Origin: Thermoleophilia bacterium
Lineage (GTDB): Bacteria > Actinomycetota > Thermoleophilia > Gaiellales > Gaiellaceae
Direction of reading: 5' to 3'
Length of the DNA: 7,535 nt
NCBI GenBank assembly: GCA_016844515.1
Contig: JAERMP010000122.1
Span: forward strand, 1-7,535
Below, one piece after another: positions 1-5,592 of this stretch. A program made the translations under genes and the position numbers. The number at the start of each line of letters is the position of its first letter. Position 1 is the first letter of the stretch. The notes under the pieces were generated by a model, which saw only the letters and a program-made list of their open reading frames with translations, was not told the origin of the DNA and did not search any database.

Positions 1-87
1 CATGCGGGTGAAGTGCATCCAGAGGTGGTCCTTGGCGGCCTTCTGGAGATCGAGTGGAATCGGCGTAGTGGTGGTCATGTGGCTCAT
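1..87 (-). CDS. Class-III (PLP-dependent) aminotransferase, N-terminal fragment cut by window edge
   Basis: The first 29 codons of a minus-strand gene are visible; the rest lies beyond position 1. The reading begins MSHMTTTTPIPLDLQKAAKD and continues into HLWMHFTRM. That His-Leu-Trp-Met-His-Phe-Thr-Arg stretch is, from memory of the family, typical of the N-terminus of class-III omega-amino-acid/putrescine-type transaminases often annotated as 'aspartate aminotransferase family'. The ATG at 87 overlaps the TGA of potC as ATGA, so translational coupling is likely. A second in-frame ATG at 78 is an alternative start; neither has a strong ribosome binding site (only a GAAGAG-like stretch before 87). 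As last visible gene of the polyamine operon it would supply the deamination step, converting putrescine (or another omega-amine) to 4-aminobutanal for the aldehyde dehydrogenase upstream. The PLP lysine and the substrate-deciding residues are outside the window, so substrate is inferred from context only. Confidence 0.72.
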   Translation of the reverse strand, partial: MSHMTTTTPIPLDLQKAAKDHLWMHFTRM

Positions 88-938
88 TGGGTTCTCTTCG
101 CGCTTCGGTACTGCCACAGGACGTTACCGAGGGCGAGGGCGATCGCGACGAGGAAGATGGCGCTGGCGACGACGTTCACCTGCGGCGGGACGGAGACGCG
201 AGCGGCACCCCAGACGAAGACGGGGAACGTCTGTGTGCCACCGGCATTGAGATACGTGATGACGAAGTCGTCGATCGAAAGGGCGAAACCAAGCAGCGCC
301 GCGGCCAGCATGGCAGGCGCGATCAACGGCAGCGTCACTTTCCGGAACGTCGTGATCTCGTTCGCGCCGAGGTCCATCGCAGCCTCCTCGAGGTGGCGAT
401 CGAAGCCGATCAGCCGGGCCTTCACGGTGACTACGATGAAGCTCACGATGAACATGACGTGCGCGATGAAGATCGTCCAGAAGCCGAGCTGGAAGACCGC
501 AGTCGTGTTGAGGAAGAGCGTGAGCAGCGAGGCGCCGAGGACGATCTCGGGCGTCGCCATTGGCAGGAAGACGAGCATGTTCGTCGACGAGCGGCCCAGG
601 AACTGGTGGCGCACGATCGCGAGCGCGATCATGGTTCCCAGAGCCGTGGCGATGACCGTCGCCAGCAGCCCGACCTGGATCGAGGTGATCACGGCCTCGC
701 GAATGCCGAGGACGGAGTCCCAGTTGATCCAGTTGTCCAGCGTAAACCCCTGCCAGATGTAGTTGAACCGCCCCTTCGGCGCATTGAACGAGAAGAGGAT
801 CACGACCGCGATCGGCAGCATCAGGTAGCCGACGGCAAGGAGCGCGTAGACGGTCAGCGCATGGCGCTTGACGAAGCGCCATGCGCGCGACGCGAGCCCG
901 ATGCGCGACCGAGGGGGTGCCACCGCGACCGTTGTCAT
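84..938 (-). CDS. potC: Polyamine ABC transporter permease, PotC type
   Basis: This encodes a 284-residue inner-membrane permease, near the usual size of PotC/PotI. A cytoplasmic N-terminus rich in Arg and Lys precedes the first membrane segment (about residues 29-51). Further hydrophobic segments lie near 82-110, 120-144, 152-172, 207-228 and 255-275. The EAA loop that docks onto the ATPase is intact at about 184-208 (EEAAMDLGAN, then VTLPLIAP), with its conserved glycine at 191. The segment after it (FALSIDDFVITYL) is typical of the PotC/PotI/YdcV group. The ATG at 938 overlaps the potB TGA (ATGA), and a GAGAGG stretch lies about 8 nt upstream. An open frame continues upstream to 1496 but only as a shadow of potB. 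The protein is expected to form the transmembrane channel with PotB. Confidence 0.93.
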   Translation of the reverse strand: MTTVAVAPPRSRIGLASRAWRFVKRHALTVYALLAVGYLMLPIAVVILFSFNAPKGRFNYIWQGFTLDNWINWDSVLGIREAVITSIQVGLLATVIATALGTMIALAIVRHQFLGRSSTNMLVFLPMATPEIVLGASLLTLFLNTTAVFQLGFWTIFIAHVMFIVSFIVVTVKARLIGFDRHLEEAAMDLGANEITTFRKVTLPLIAPAMLAAALLGFALSIDDFVITYLNAGGTQTFPVFVWGAARVSVPPQVNVVASAIFLVAIALALGNVLWQYRSAKRTQ

Positions 939-1792
939 CCCGTCAGCCTCTCGGGGCCCACGATCCGGGCATAGACGAGAAGCGCGACGAGGATCGCGCC
1001 CATCAGGATGAACGAGAGCGAGGCCGCGGCCGGGTAGTCGAGCGACTCGAGGAACTTCGCCTGGATGACGTTGCCGATCATCGTCTGTTTCGGCGTGCCA
1101 AGCAGGGCCGCGTTGATGAAGTCGCCCGCGGCAGGAATGAACGTCAGCAGAGTTCCCGCGACGATTCCGGGCGCCGACAGAGGAAGCGTCACGCGCAGGA
1201 ACGCCTGCGTCGGGGATGAGTAGAGATCCTTCGCGGCCTCCAGAAGCCGCGGGTCGATCTGCTCGAGGGAGACGTACAACGGCAGCGCCATGAACGGGAA
1301 GAAGTTGTAGGTGATCCCTGCGACGACTGCGAACGTCGTGTAGAGGAGCCCTTCGTTCGCGCCGAGAAGGTGAATGTCCCGGAGGAACCCGACCACAGGT
1401 CCTTCGCTCGCGAGGATGTTGAACCAGGCCAGCGTCCTGACCAGGTAGGTGACGAAGAACGGCGCGATGATGAAGAGCAGGAAGAGATTCCTCCATGGCC
1501 CCGACCGAAACGCGATCCAGTACACGAGCGGGTACGCCAGCAAGAGGCAGGCGACCGTCGCGAGTCCCGCGTAGAGGAACGAGCGGAAGAACTGGTCTTG
1601 GTAGTCGGAAAACGCCTCGGAGAAGTTCGAGAACTCCCAGGTGAACTCGAAGTTCGGGAAGGTGCCCGACTGCAGCGACTGGTAGCCGAGAAACCCGAGC
1701 GGGATGAGGAAGAAGACGGCGAGCCAGGCCACACCCGGTGCAAGCAGGAGGTACGGGGTCAGCCGCGGGTGGCGATGGAAGAACGAACCCAT
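935..1792 (-). CDS. potB: Polyamine ABC transporter permease, PotB type
   Basis: This is a 285-residue permease that pairs with PotC to carry polyamine across the membrane. It starts MGSFFHRHPRLTPYLLLAPG; the first membrane segment covers about residues 12-36, with others near 71-93, 101-124, 149-174, 207-230 and 257-278. The EAA loop is at about 183-210 (LLEAAKDLY, then VTLPLSAPG). The ATG at 1792 was chosen over an in-frame ATG at 1855 because the longer version would run through the potD stop and a hairpin, and its extra 21 residues are Pro/Arg/Gly-rich and unlike the family. A GAGGG stretch lies only 3-4 nt before the ATG. The gap to potD is 38 bp, the only real gap in the operon. Oddity: the highly conserved EAA-loop glycine is Tyr191 here. 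Confidence 0.92.
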   Translation of the reverse strand: MGSFFHRHPRLTPYLLLAPGVAWLAVFFLIPLGFLGYQSLQSGTFPNFEFTWEFSNFSEAFSDYQDQFFRSFLYAGLATVACLLLAYPLVYWIAFRSGPWRNLFLLFIIAPFFVTYLVRTLAWFNILASEGPVVGFLRDIHLLGANEGLLYTTFAVVAGITYNFFPFMALPLYVSLEQIDPRLLEAAKDLYSSPTQAFLRVTLPLSAPGIVAGTLLTFIPAAGDFINAALLGTPKQTMIGNVIQAKFLESLDYPAAASLSFILMGAILVALLVYARIVGPERLTG

Positions 1793-1830
1793 GATCCCTC
1801 GCTCGGTACGAGGGCGAGGCAAGCCTCGCC
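1793..1830 (-). promoter_or_regulatory. potD-potB intercistronic spacer with 5' ribosome binding site for potB
   Basis: This 38-bp spacer is the only gap between genes in the operon. On the transcribed (minus) strand it contains most of the hairpin described separately and, after it, CGTACCGAGC followed by GAGGGATC directly before the potB ATG. The GAGGG is a plausible but closely placed Shine-Dalgarno. No T-rich run follows the hairpin, so read-through into potB is expected. Confidence 0.6.
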
Positions 1831-1832
1831 CT
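1811..1832 (-). repeat. Perfect 10-bp inverted repeat (RNA hairpin) at the potD stop codon
   Basis: On the plus strand AGGGCGAGGC (1811-1820) and GCCTCGCCCT (1823-1832) are exact reverse complements separated by only two bases (AA). In the operon mRNA this folds as a 9-bp, GC-rich stem closed by a CUUG tetraloop with a G-C closing pair, a combination known to be unusually stable. The first stem bases lie within the potD UAG stop. No U-tract follows, so it does not look like an intrinsic terminator. By analogy with REP hairpins between binding-protein and permease genes (malE-malF), it probably protects the 3' end of the potD message, raising PotD above the permeases. It could also be one copy of a dispersed genomic repeat; the window has only one. 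Confidence 0.8.
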
Positions 1833-2967
1833 ACTGGCCCAGGACCCCCTGCCACGTCGTGATGTACTCGTCGTTGTTCAGCGCGGCCGAGTCGTACTGG
1901 TGCACTTTCGACAACGTCTCCGGCGTCGGGAAGAGCAGCGGATTGGCTGCAGCCTTCGGGTCGATCTTCTCCGCCTCGGCCTGGACGCCGTCCACCGACG
2001 AGATGTAGCCCGCGCCCACCGCGAGCTGAGCTGCGATCGCCGGGTCGTAGACGTAGTTCATGTACGTCGAGGCAGTTGGAACGCTTCCCCCGACAGGGAT
2101 GAGCATGTTGTCGGTCCAGATCATGCCGCCCGACTCAGGGATGTCCCAACGCAGGTGCGGGTTGTCGGCGATGAGCTGAATGACGTCGCCCGACCACGCG
2201 ACGGCGGCGGCAAGCTCGCCTCGGGCCAGCGGCTGCGCGTAGTCGTTGCCCGTGAATTTTTGGATCTGACCCGAGTCGACAGCACTCTTGATCGTGCCGA
2301 TCGCGCTTTCGTAGGTCTCGGGGGTCACCGTGCTCGGGTCGTCGCCGTTCCCGAGCATCGTGAGACCGACCGAGTCGGCGAGCTCCATCAGCATCGTCGC
2401 CTTGTTCTTCAACTTCGGATCCGTGAAGAACTGCTCCATCGTCCGGATGGGCCCCGTGAGCTTCGAGTTCCAGGCGATGCCCGTGATACCCGAGAACCAT
2501 GGCAGCGAGTAGTCGCGGTTGGGGTCGAACGACGGGCTCGCCTGTGCCGCGATGAGATTGGACATGTTGGGAATGAGGCTCTTGTCGAGCTTCTGCACCC
2601 AACCCTGGTCAACGAGAAGACCGGGAAAGCGCGAGTTGTCGGTGAAGACGAAGATGTCTCGGCCGATGCCCTGCCCTTGCGAGAGCGGCCCCTGAACCTT
2701 GGCGAAGTACTGGGCGTTGTCGTTGATGTCCTCGAAGTAGTTGACCGTGATTCCCTCTTGTTCTTTGAACTTCTCGAGCGTGGTCGGCTTGGCCGTGTCT
2801 ATGTAGAGCTGCCAATTCGAGAAGTTGAGGACGTCCAACACCTCGCCACCGCCCGCGTCGCCGCCTCCGCCACCACCGCAAGCGGCGAGCAGCGAGGGGA
2901 AGGCGAGTAGCGTCCCACCGGCGGCTCCACGCCGCAGAAGCTCCTGTCGCGTCAACCGACCATTCAT
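1831..2967 (-). CDS. potD: Polyamine (putrescine/spermidine) ABC transporter substrate-binding lipoprotein
   Basis: This is a 378-residue periplasmic-type binding protein anchored as a lipoprotein. A basic n-region (residues 1-13) and a hydrophobic segment (14-28) lead to the lipobox Leu-Ala-Ala-Cys with lipidated Cys30, followed by a flexible Gly-rich linker (31-41). The body matches PotD/PotF: NWQLY at 51-55, the FDPNRDYSLPW stretch at 148-157, AWSGD at 257-261 and IWTDN at 283-287. Trp52, Trp258, Trp284 and Asp286 align by eye with residues that cage the polyamine in E. coli PotD/PotF, and Asp261 matches the PotF pattern W-x-G-D. The ATG at 2967 overlaps the potA TGA and follows a strong GAGGAGG site. 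It captures substrate outside the membrane and delivers it to PotB/PotC. Exact substrate (putrescine or spermidine) is not settled. Confidence 0.93.
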   Translation of the reverse strand: MNGRLTRQELLRRGAAGGTLLAFPSLLAACGGGGGGDAGGGEVLDVLNFSNWQLYIDTAKPTTLEKFKEQEGITVNYFEDINDNAQYFAKVQGPLSQGQGIGRDIFVFTDNSRFPGLLVDQGWVQKLDKSLIPNMSNLIAAQASPSFDPNRDYSLPWFSGITGIAWNSKLTGPIRTMEQFFTDPKLKNKATMLMELADSVGLTMLGNGDDPSTVTPETYESAIGTIKSAVDSGQIQKFTGNDYAQPLARGELAAAVAWSGDVIQLIADNPHLRWDIPESGGMIWTDNMLIPVGGSVPTASTYMNYVYDPAIAAQLAVGAGYISSVDGVQAEAEKIDPKAAANPLLFPTPETLSKVHQYDSAALNNDEYITTWQGVLGQ

Positions 2968-4061
2968 GCCGCAGCCTCCTCTTCCATCGGCTGGTCCCCG
3001 GCGACCACGAAGGTCGACTCGGGAGCCCAGCTCAAGATGACGTTGGTCCCCGGCGCCGGAACTCGGCCACCGGAGTCGATGTTCTGCGCGAACACCTGCA
3101 CGGTGCCCGCGGCCGTGTGAACGACGACCTGCGTCGCAACGCCGATGTACGCCGTTTCGGAAATGGTCCCGGGGAGCTCATTCGATCCCCCTCCGGCTCC
3201 CAGGGTGATCTTCTCCGGCCGGACGCCCGCGGCGACGCGCCCGGAGTGCCCGTCGATCTGAGCGCGAACGACCTCGCCGCTGTCGAGACGTACCGCATTC
3301 GTGCCCTCGACCGCGCCCCGCAACAGGTTGGAGACACCGAGGAAGCCGGCGACGAACGCCGTCGTCGGTCGCTCGTAGAGTTGCTGCGGCGGGCCGAGCT
3401 GCTCGATCCGGCCCTGGTTCATGACGGCGATCGTGTCCGCCATCGTCATCGCCTCCTCCTGGTCGTGCGTGACGTGGACGAACGTGATCCCGATCTCATG
3501 CTGGATGCGCTTGAGCTCGAGCTGCATCTGCTTACGCAGCTTTAGGTCGAGCGCGCCCAGCGGCTCGTCGAGCAGGAGCACTCGGGGATGGTTGACGAGC
3601 GCGCGACCCAGCGCAACCCGCTGCTGCTGTCCTCCCGACAGCTGCTTCGGCTTCCGCTTGCCGAACCCAGAGAGGCCCACGAGCTCGAGCATCTCCGACA
3701 CTCGGCCTTTCAGCTCCTCCTTGGGCACGCCCTTCCGCTCCAGCCCGAAGGCGACGTTGTCCTCGACCGACATGTGCGGGAAGAGCGCGTAGCTCTGGAA
3801 GACGGTGTTGACGTCGCGCTTGTACGGCGGCAGCCCGACGACGTCCTGGTCGCCGAGGAGGATGCGGCCCTCGTCGGGCTCCTCGAAGCCACCGATCATC
3901 CGGAGCGTCGTCGTCTTGCCGCAGCCTGACGGCCCGAGCAACGCGAAGAAGGATCCCCTCGGAACCTCGACCGAGATCCCGTCGACCGCGCTTGCGCCGT
4001 CGAAGCGCTTGACGACGCCTTCGAGCCGGACGTCGGGAGCTACGGCGTCGGCCGTCGTCAT
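2964..4061 (-). CDS. potA: Polyamine ABC transporter ATP-binding protein PotA
   Basis: This 365-residue ATPase powers PotB/PotC. It shows Walker A GPSGCGKT (43-50), Q-loop Gln89 (VFQS), signature LSGGQQQ (141-147), Walker B LLLDEP (162-167) with D-loop GALD, and switch His199 (VTHDQEEAM). The C-terminal part from about 240 is the TOBE domain of the PotA/MalK class (SNLLRG near 244-249, RPEKI near 281-285). The ATG at 4061 overlaps the TGA of the aldehyde dehydrogenase (ATGA). The same frame stays open upstream to 5675, but that portion is the shadow of the dehydrogenase and is low-complexity Arg-rich sequence. The acidic-alanine tail (EEEAAA) is encoded by the bases that form the potD Shine-Dalgarno. 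Confidence 0.95.
   Translation of the reverse strand: MTTADAVAPDVRLEGVVKRFDGASAVDGISVEVPRGSFFALLGPSGCGKTTTLRMIGGFEEPDEGRILLGDQDVVGLPPYKRDVNTVFQSYALFPHMSVEDNVAFGLERKGVPKEELKGRVSEMLELVGLSGFGKRKPKQLSGGQQQRVALGRALVNHPRVLLLDEPLGALDLKLRKQMQLELKRIQHEIGITFVHVTHDQEEAMTMADTIAVMNQGRIEQLGPPQQLYERPTTAFVAGFLGVSNLLRGAVEGTNAVRLDSGEVVRAQIDGHSGRVAAGVRPEKITLGAGGGSNELPGTISETAYIGVATQVVVHTAAGTVQVFAQNIDSGGRVPAPGTNVILSWAPESTFVVAGDQPMEEEAAA
2975..2981 (-). promoter_or_regulatory. Strong Shine-Dalgarno of potD (GAGGAGG) inside the 3' end of potA
   Basis: The minus strand reads GAGGAGG, then 7 nt, then the potD ATG at 2967. It is the strongest ribosome binding site in the minus-strand operon and fixes the potD start. 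It lies within the codons for the Glu-rich tail of PotA. Confidence 0.75.
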
Positions 4062-5503
4062 GCGAGCTTCACGCAGACGTGCTTGATGCGGGTGTACTCC
4101 TCCATCGAGTAGATGGACATGTCCTTCCCGTACCCGGACTCCTTGAAACCGCCGTGCGGCATCTCCGAGGCCAGCGGGAACAGGTGCTCGTTGACCCAGA
4201 CTGTGCCGAAGTCGAGCTTGGCCGCGACCTTCATCGCGCGGCCGACGTTCTCCGAGAAGACCGAGGCAGCGAGCCCGTAGCGAACGCCGTTCGCCATCTC
4301 GATCGCAGCCTCGTCGGAGGCGTGCGACTGAACGGTGACGACGGGGCCGAAGACCTCGTTCTGCACGATCTCCGCGTCCTGACCGACGTCGGTGACGATC
4401 GTCGGCTTCACGAAGAAGCCGCGGTCGCCGAGGGCCTCGCCTCCGGTGAGGATCGTTGCCTTCGCATCGCTCGCGCGCTCGAGGAACCCGAGGACACGCT
4501 CTTGCTGCTCGGCTGAGATGACCGGGCCCATCCCGATGTCGTCGTCCGTTGCCGGATCGCCGACCGTGAGCGACTCGACCGCCTTTAGCGTCTCCGACAG
4601 CACGTCGTCGTAGATCCGCTCGCTGACGAGGATGCGCGAGGAAGCCGTGCAATCCTGGCCGGAGTTGAAGTAGCCGCCGATCTTGATCGCCTCGGCCACC
4701 GTGGAAGGATCGGCGTCGTCGAGCACGACCATCGGCGCCTTGCCGCCGAGCTCGAGGTGAACGCGCTTCACCGTGTCGGCAGCGTTCTTCGCGATCAGCT
4801 TGCCCGTCGCCGTGTCGCCGGTGAGCGAGACGAGGCGGATGTCGCGATGACGGACGAGCCCGTCGCCGACGGGGATCCCGTCGCCTGTCACGACCTGTAG
4901 GACGCCCGGCGGGATCACTTCTTGGGCGAGCTCGGCGAAGCGGAGCATGGTCAACGGTGTCTGCTCGGCGGGCTTGATGATCTGGACGTTGCCTGCGGCG
5001 AGCGCAGGCCCGATCTTCCACATCGCCATGAACAGCGGGTAGTTCCACGGGCAGATGCCCGCCACGATCCCGAGCGGCTCTCGGCGGATCATCGACGTGT
5101 AGCCCTCCGCGTACTCGGCGGCGGCCTTCCCTTCGAGGTTGCGGGCGGCGCCGGCGAAGAACCGCAGGTTGTCGGACATCACAGCTGGCTCGTCGACGGC
5201 AACCCACCACGGCTTGCCGACGTTGAGCGACTCGAGCCGTGCGAGCTCCTCCGCGTTCTCGTCGATGATGTCGGCGAGCTTCAGCAGAAGCTCCATCCGG
5301 TCCTTCGGCGTTTTGTCCTGCCACTCGCTCCACGCCTTCTTCGCGGCGTCGACCGCGCGCTCGACGTCCTCGGCCGTCCCGCGCGGGACCTCGGCGATCA
5401 CCTCGCCGGTCGCAGGGTTCAGGACTTCCATCGTCTCGCCTGACGTCGAGTCGACGAACTCGCCGCCGATGAAGTGCTTCTGCTGGGTTACCGACACGCT
5501 CAC
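4058..5503 (-). CDS. patD: Gamma-aminobutyraldehyde dehydrogenase (NAD(P)+-dependent aldehyde dehydrogenase family)
   Basis: This 481-residue enzyme is predicted to oxidise 4-aminobutanal to GABA, the second step of putrescine breakdown by transamination. It resembles E. coli PatD/YdcW over its length, including FFAGAARNLEG (115-125), PWNYP (152-156), MELGG-like LELGG (250-254), SGQDCTASSR (281-290) and EMPHGG (447-452). Catalytic residues seen are Asn154, Lys177, Glu251, Cys285 and Glu383 (EVFGP). The GTG at 5503 was chosen because GGAGGT lies 5 nt upstream (5509-5514); an in-frame ATG at 5563 would add 20 residues and would place the start upstream of both the ribosome site and the likely promoter. 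Its stop overlaps the potA start, making it the first gene of the transport operon. A related substrate (3-aminopropanal, betaine aldehyde) is possible. Confidence 0.88.
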   Translation of the reverse strand: MSVSVTQQKHFIGGEFVDSTSGETMEVLNPATGEVIAEVPRGTAEDVERAVDAAKKAWSEWQDKTPKDRMELLLKLADIIDENAEELARLESLNVGKPWWVAVDEPAVMSDNLRFFAGAARNLEGKAAAEYAEGYTSMIRREPLGIVAGICPWNYPLFMAMWKIGPALAAGNVQIIKPAEQTPLTMLRFAELAQEVIPPGVLQVVTGDGIPVGDGLVRHRDIRLVSLTGDTATGKLIAKNAADTVKRVHLELGGKAPMVVLDDADPSTVAEAIKIGGYFNSGQDCTASSRILVSERIYDDVLSETLKAVESLTVGDPATDDDIGMGPVISAEQQERVLGFLERASDAKATILTGGEALGDRGFFVKPTIVTDVGQDAEIVQNEVFGPVVTVQSHASDEAAIEMANGVRYGLAASVFSENVGRAMKVAAKLDFGTVWVNEHLFPLASEMPHGGFKESGYGKDMSIYSMEEYTRIKHVCVKLA

Positions 5504-5508
5504 GTCCA

Positions 5509-5514
5509 ACCTCC
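5509..5514 (-). promoter_or_regulatory. Shine-Dalgarno (GGAGGT) that decides the GTG start of the aldehyde dehydrogenase
   Basis: The minus strand reads GGAGGT, five nucleotides, then GTG at 5503. Spacing and strength favour this GTG over the upstream ATG at 5563 and over the next GTG at 5497. Confidence 0.75.
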
Positions 5515-5533
5515 GTTCGGTGAGATCGTGCGC

Positions 5534-5563
5534 AGCGTAACTCGGTTGCGCGGGGCGCGACAA
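5534..5563 (-). promoter_or_regulatory. Candidate sigma-70-type promoter of the polyamine operon
   Basis: On the minus strand TTGTCG (5558-5563) matches TTGACA at four of six positions. After an 18-bp spacer comes TACGCT (5534-5539), which fits the TAnnnT form of actinobacterial -10 boxes. Transcription would start near 5527, giving a leader of about 24 nt that contains the GGAGGT site. Promoter calling in GC-rich DNA is weak, so this is a candidate only. Confidence 0.35.
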
Positions 5564-5582
5564 GACACCGTTCAGGTAGAAC
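5546..5582. promoter_or_regulatory. Candidate operator dyads in the divergent intergenic region
   Basis: Two inverted repeats sit between the divergent genes. One is TTG-CGCG, loop GGG, CGCG-A-CAA (5546-5563), imperfect by one bulged base and overlapping the spacer and -35 of the candidate operon promoter. The other is GTTC-N5-GAAC (5570-5582), just upstream of the GTG at 5593. Either could bind a regulator serving both directions. The short arms mean chance is not excluded. Confidence 0.25.
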
Positions 5583-5592
5583 CCCGCTGGCC

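Noticed and set aside
87..974. Long plus-strand open frames opposite potC, potD and potA (for example 87-974, 1900-2910)
   Set aside because: They are Arg/Asp/Glu-rich antisense shadows expected in GC-rich coding DNA and show no recognisable domains.
939..1496. Upstream extension of the PotC frame to 470 residues
   Set aside because: The extra 186 residues are the off-frame reading of potB and show no membrane segments or family pattern; the ATG at 938 fits the ATGA overlap.
1811..1832. The potD-potB hairpin as an intrinsic terminator
   Set aside because: No U-tract follows it on the transcribed strand, and potB, potC and the aminotransferase downstream need read-through.
5570..5582. GTTC-N5-GAAC as a LexA/SOS box
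   Set aside because: The actinobacterial and Bacillus LexA site is GAAC-N4-GTTC; the arms here are in the opposite order and the spacing differs.
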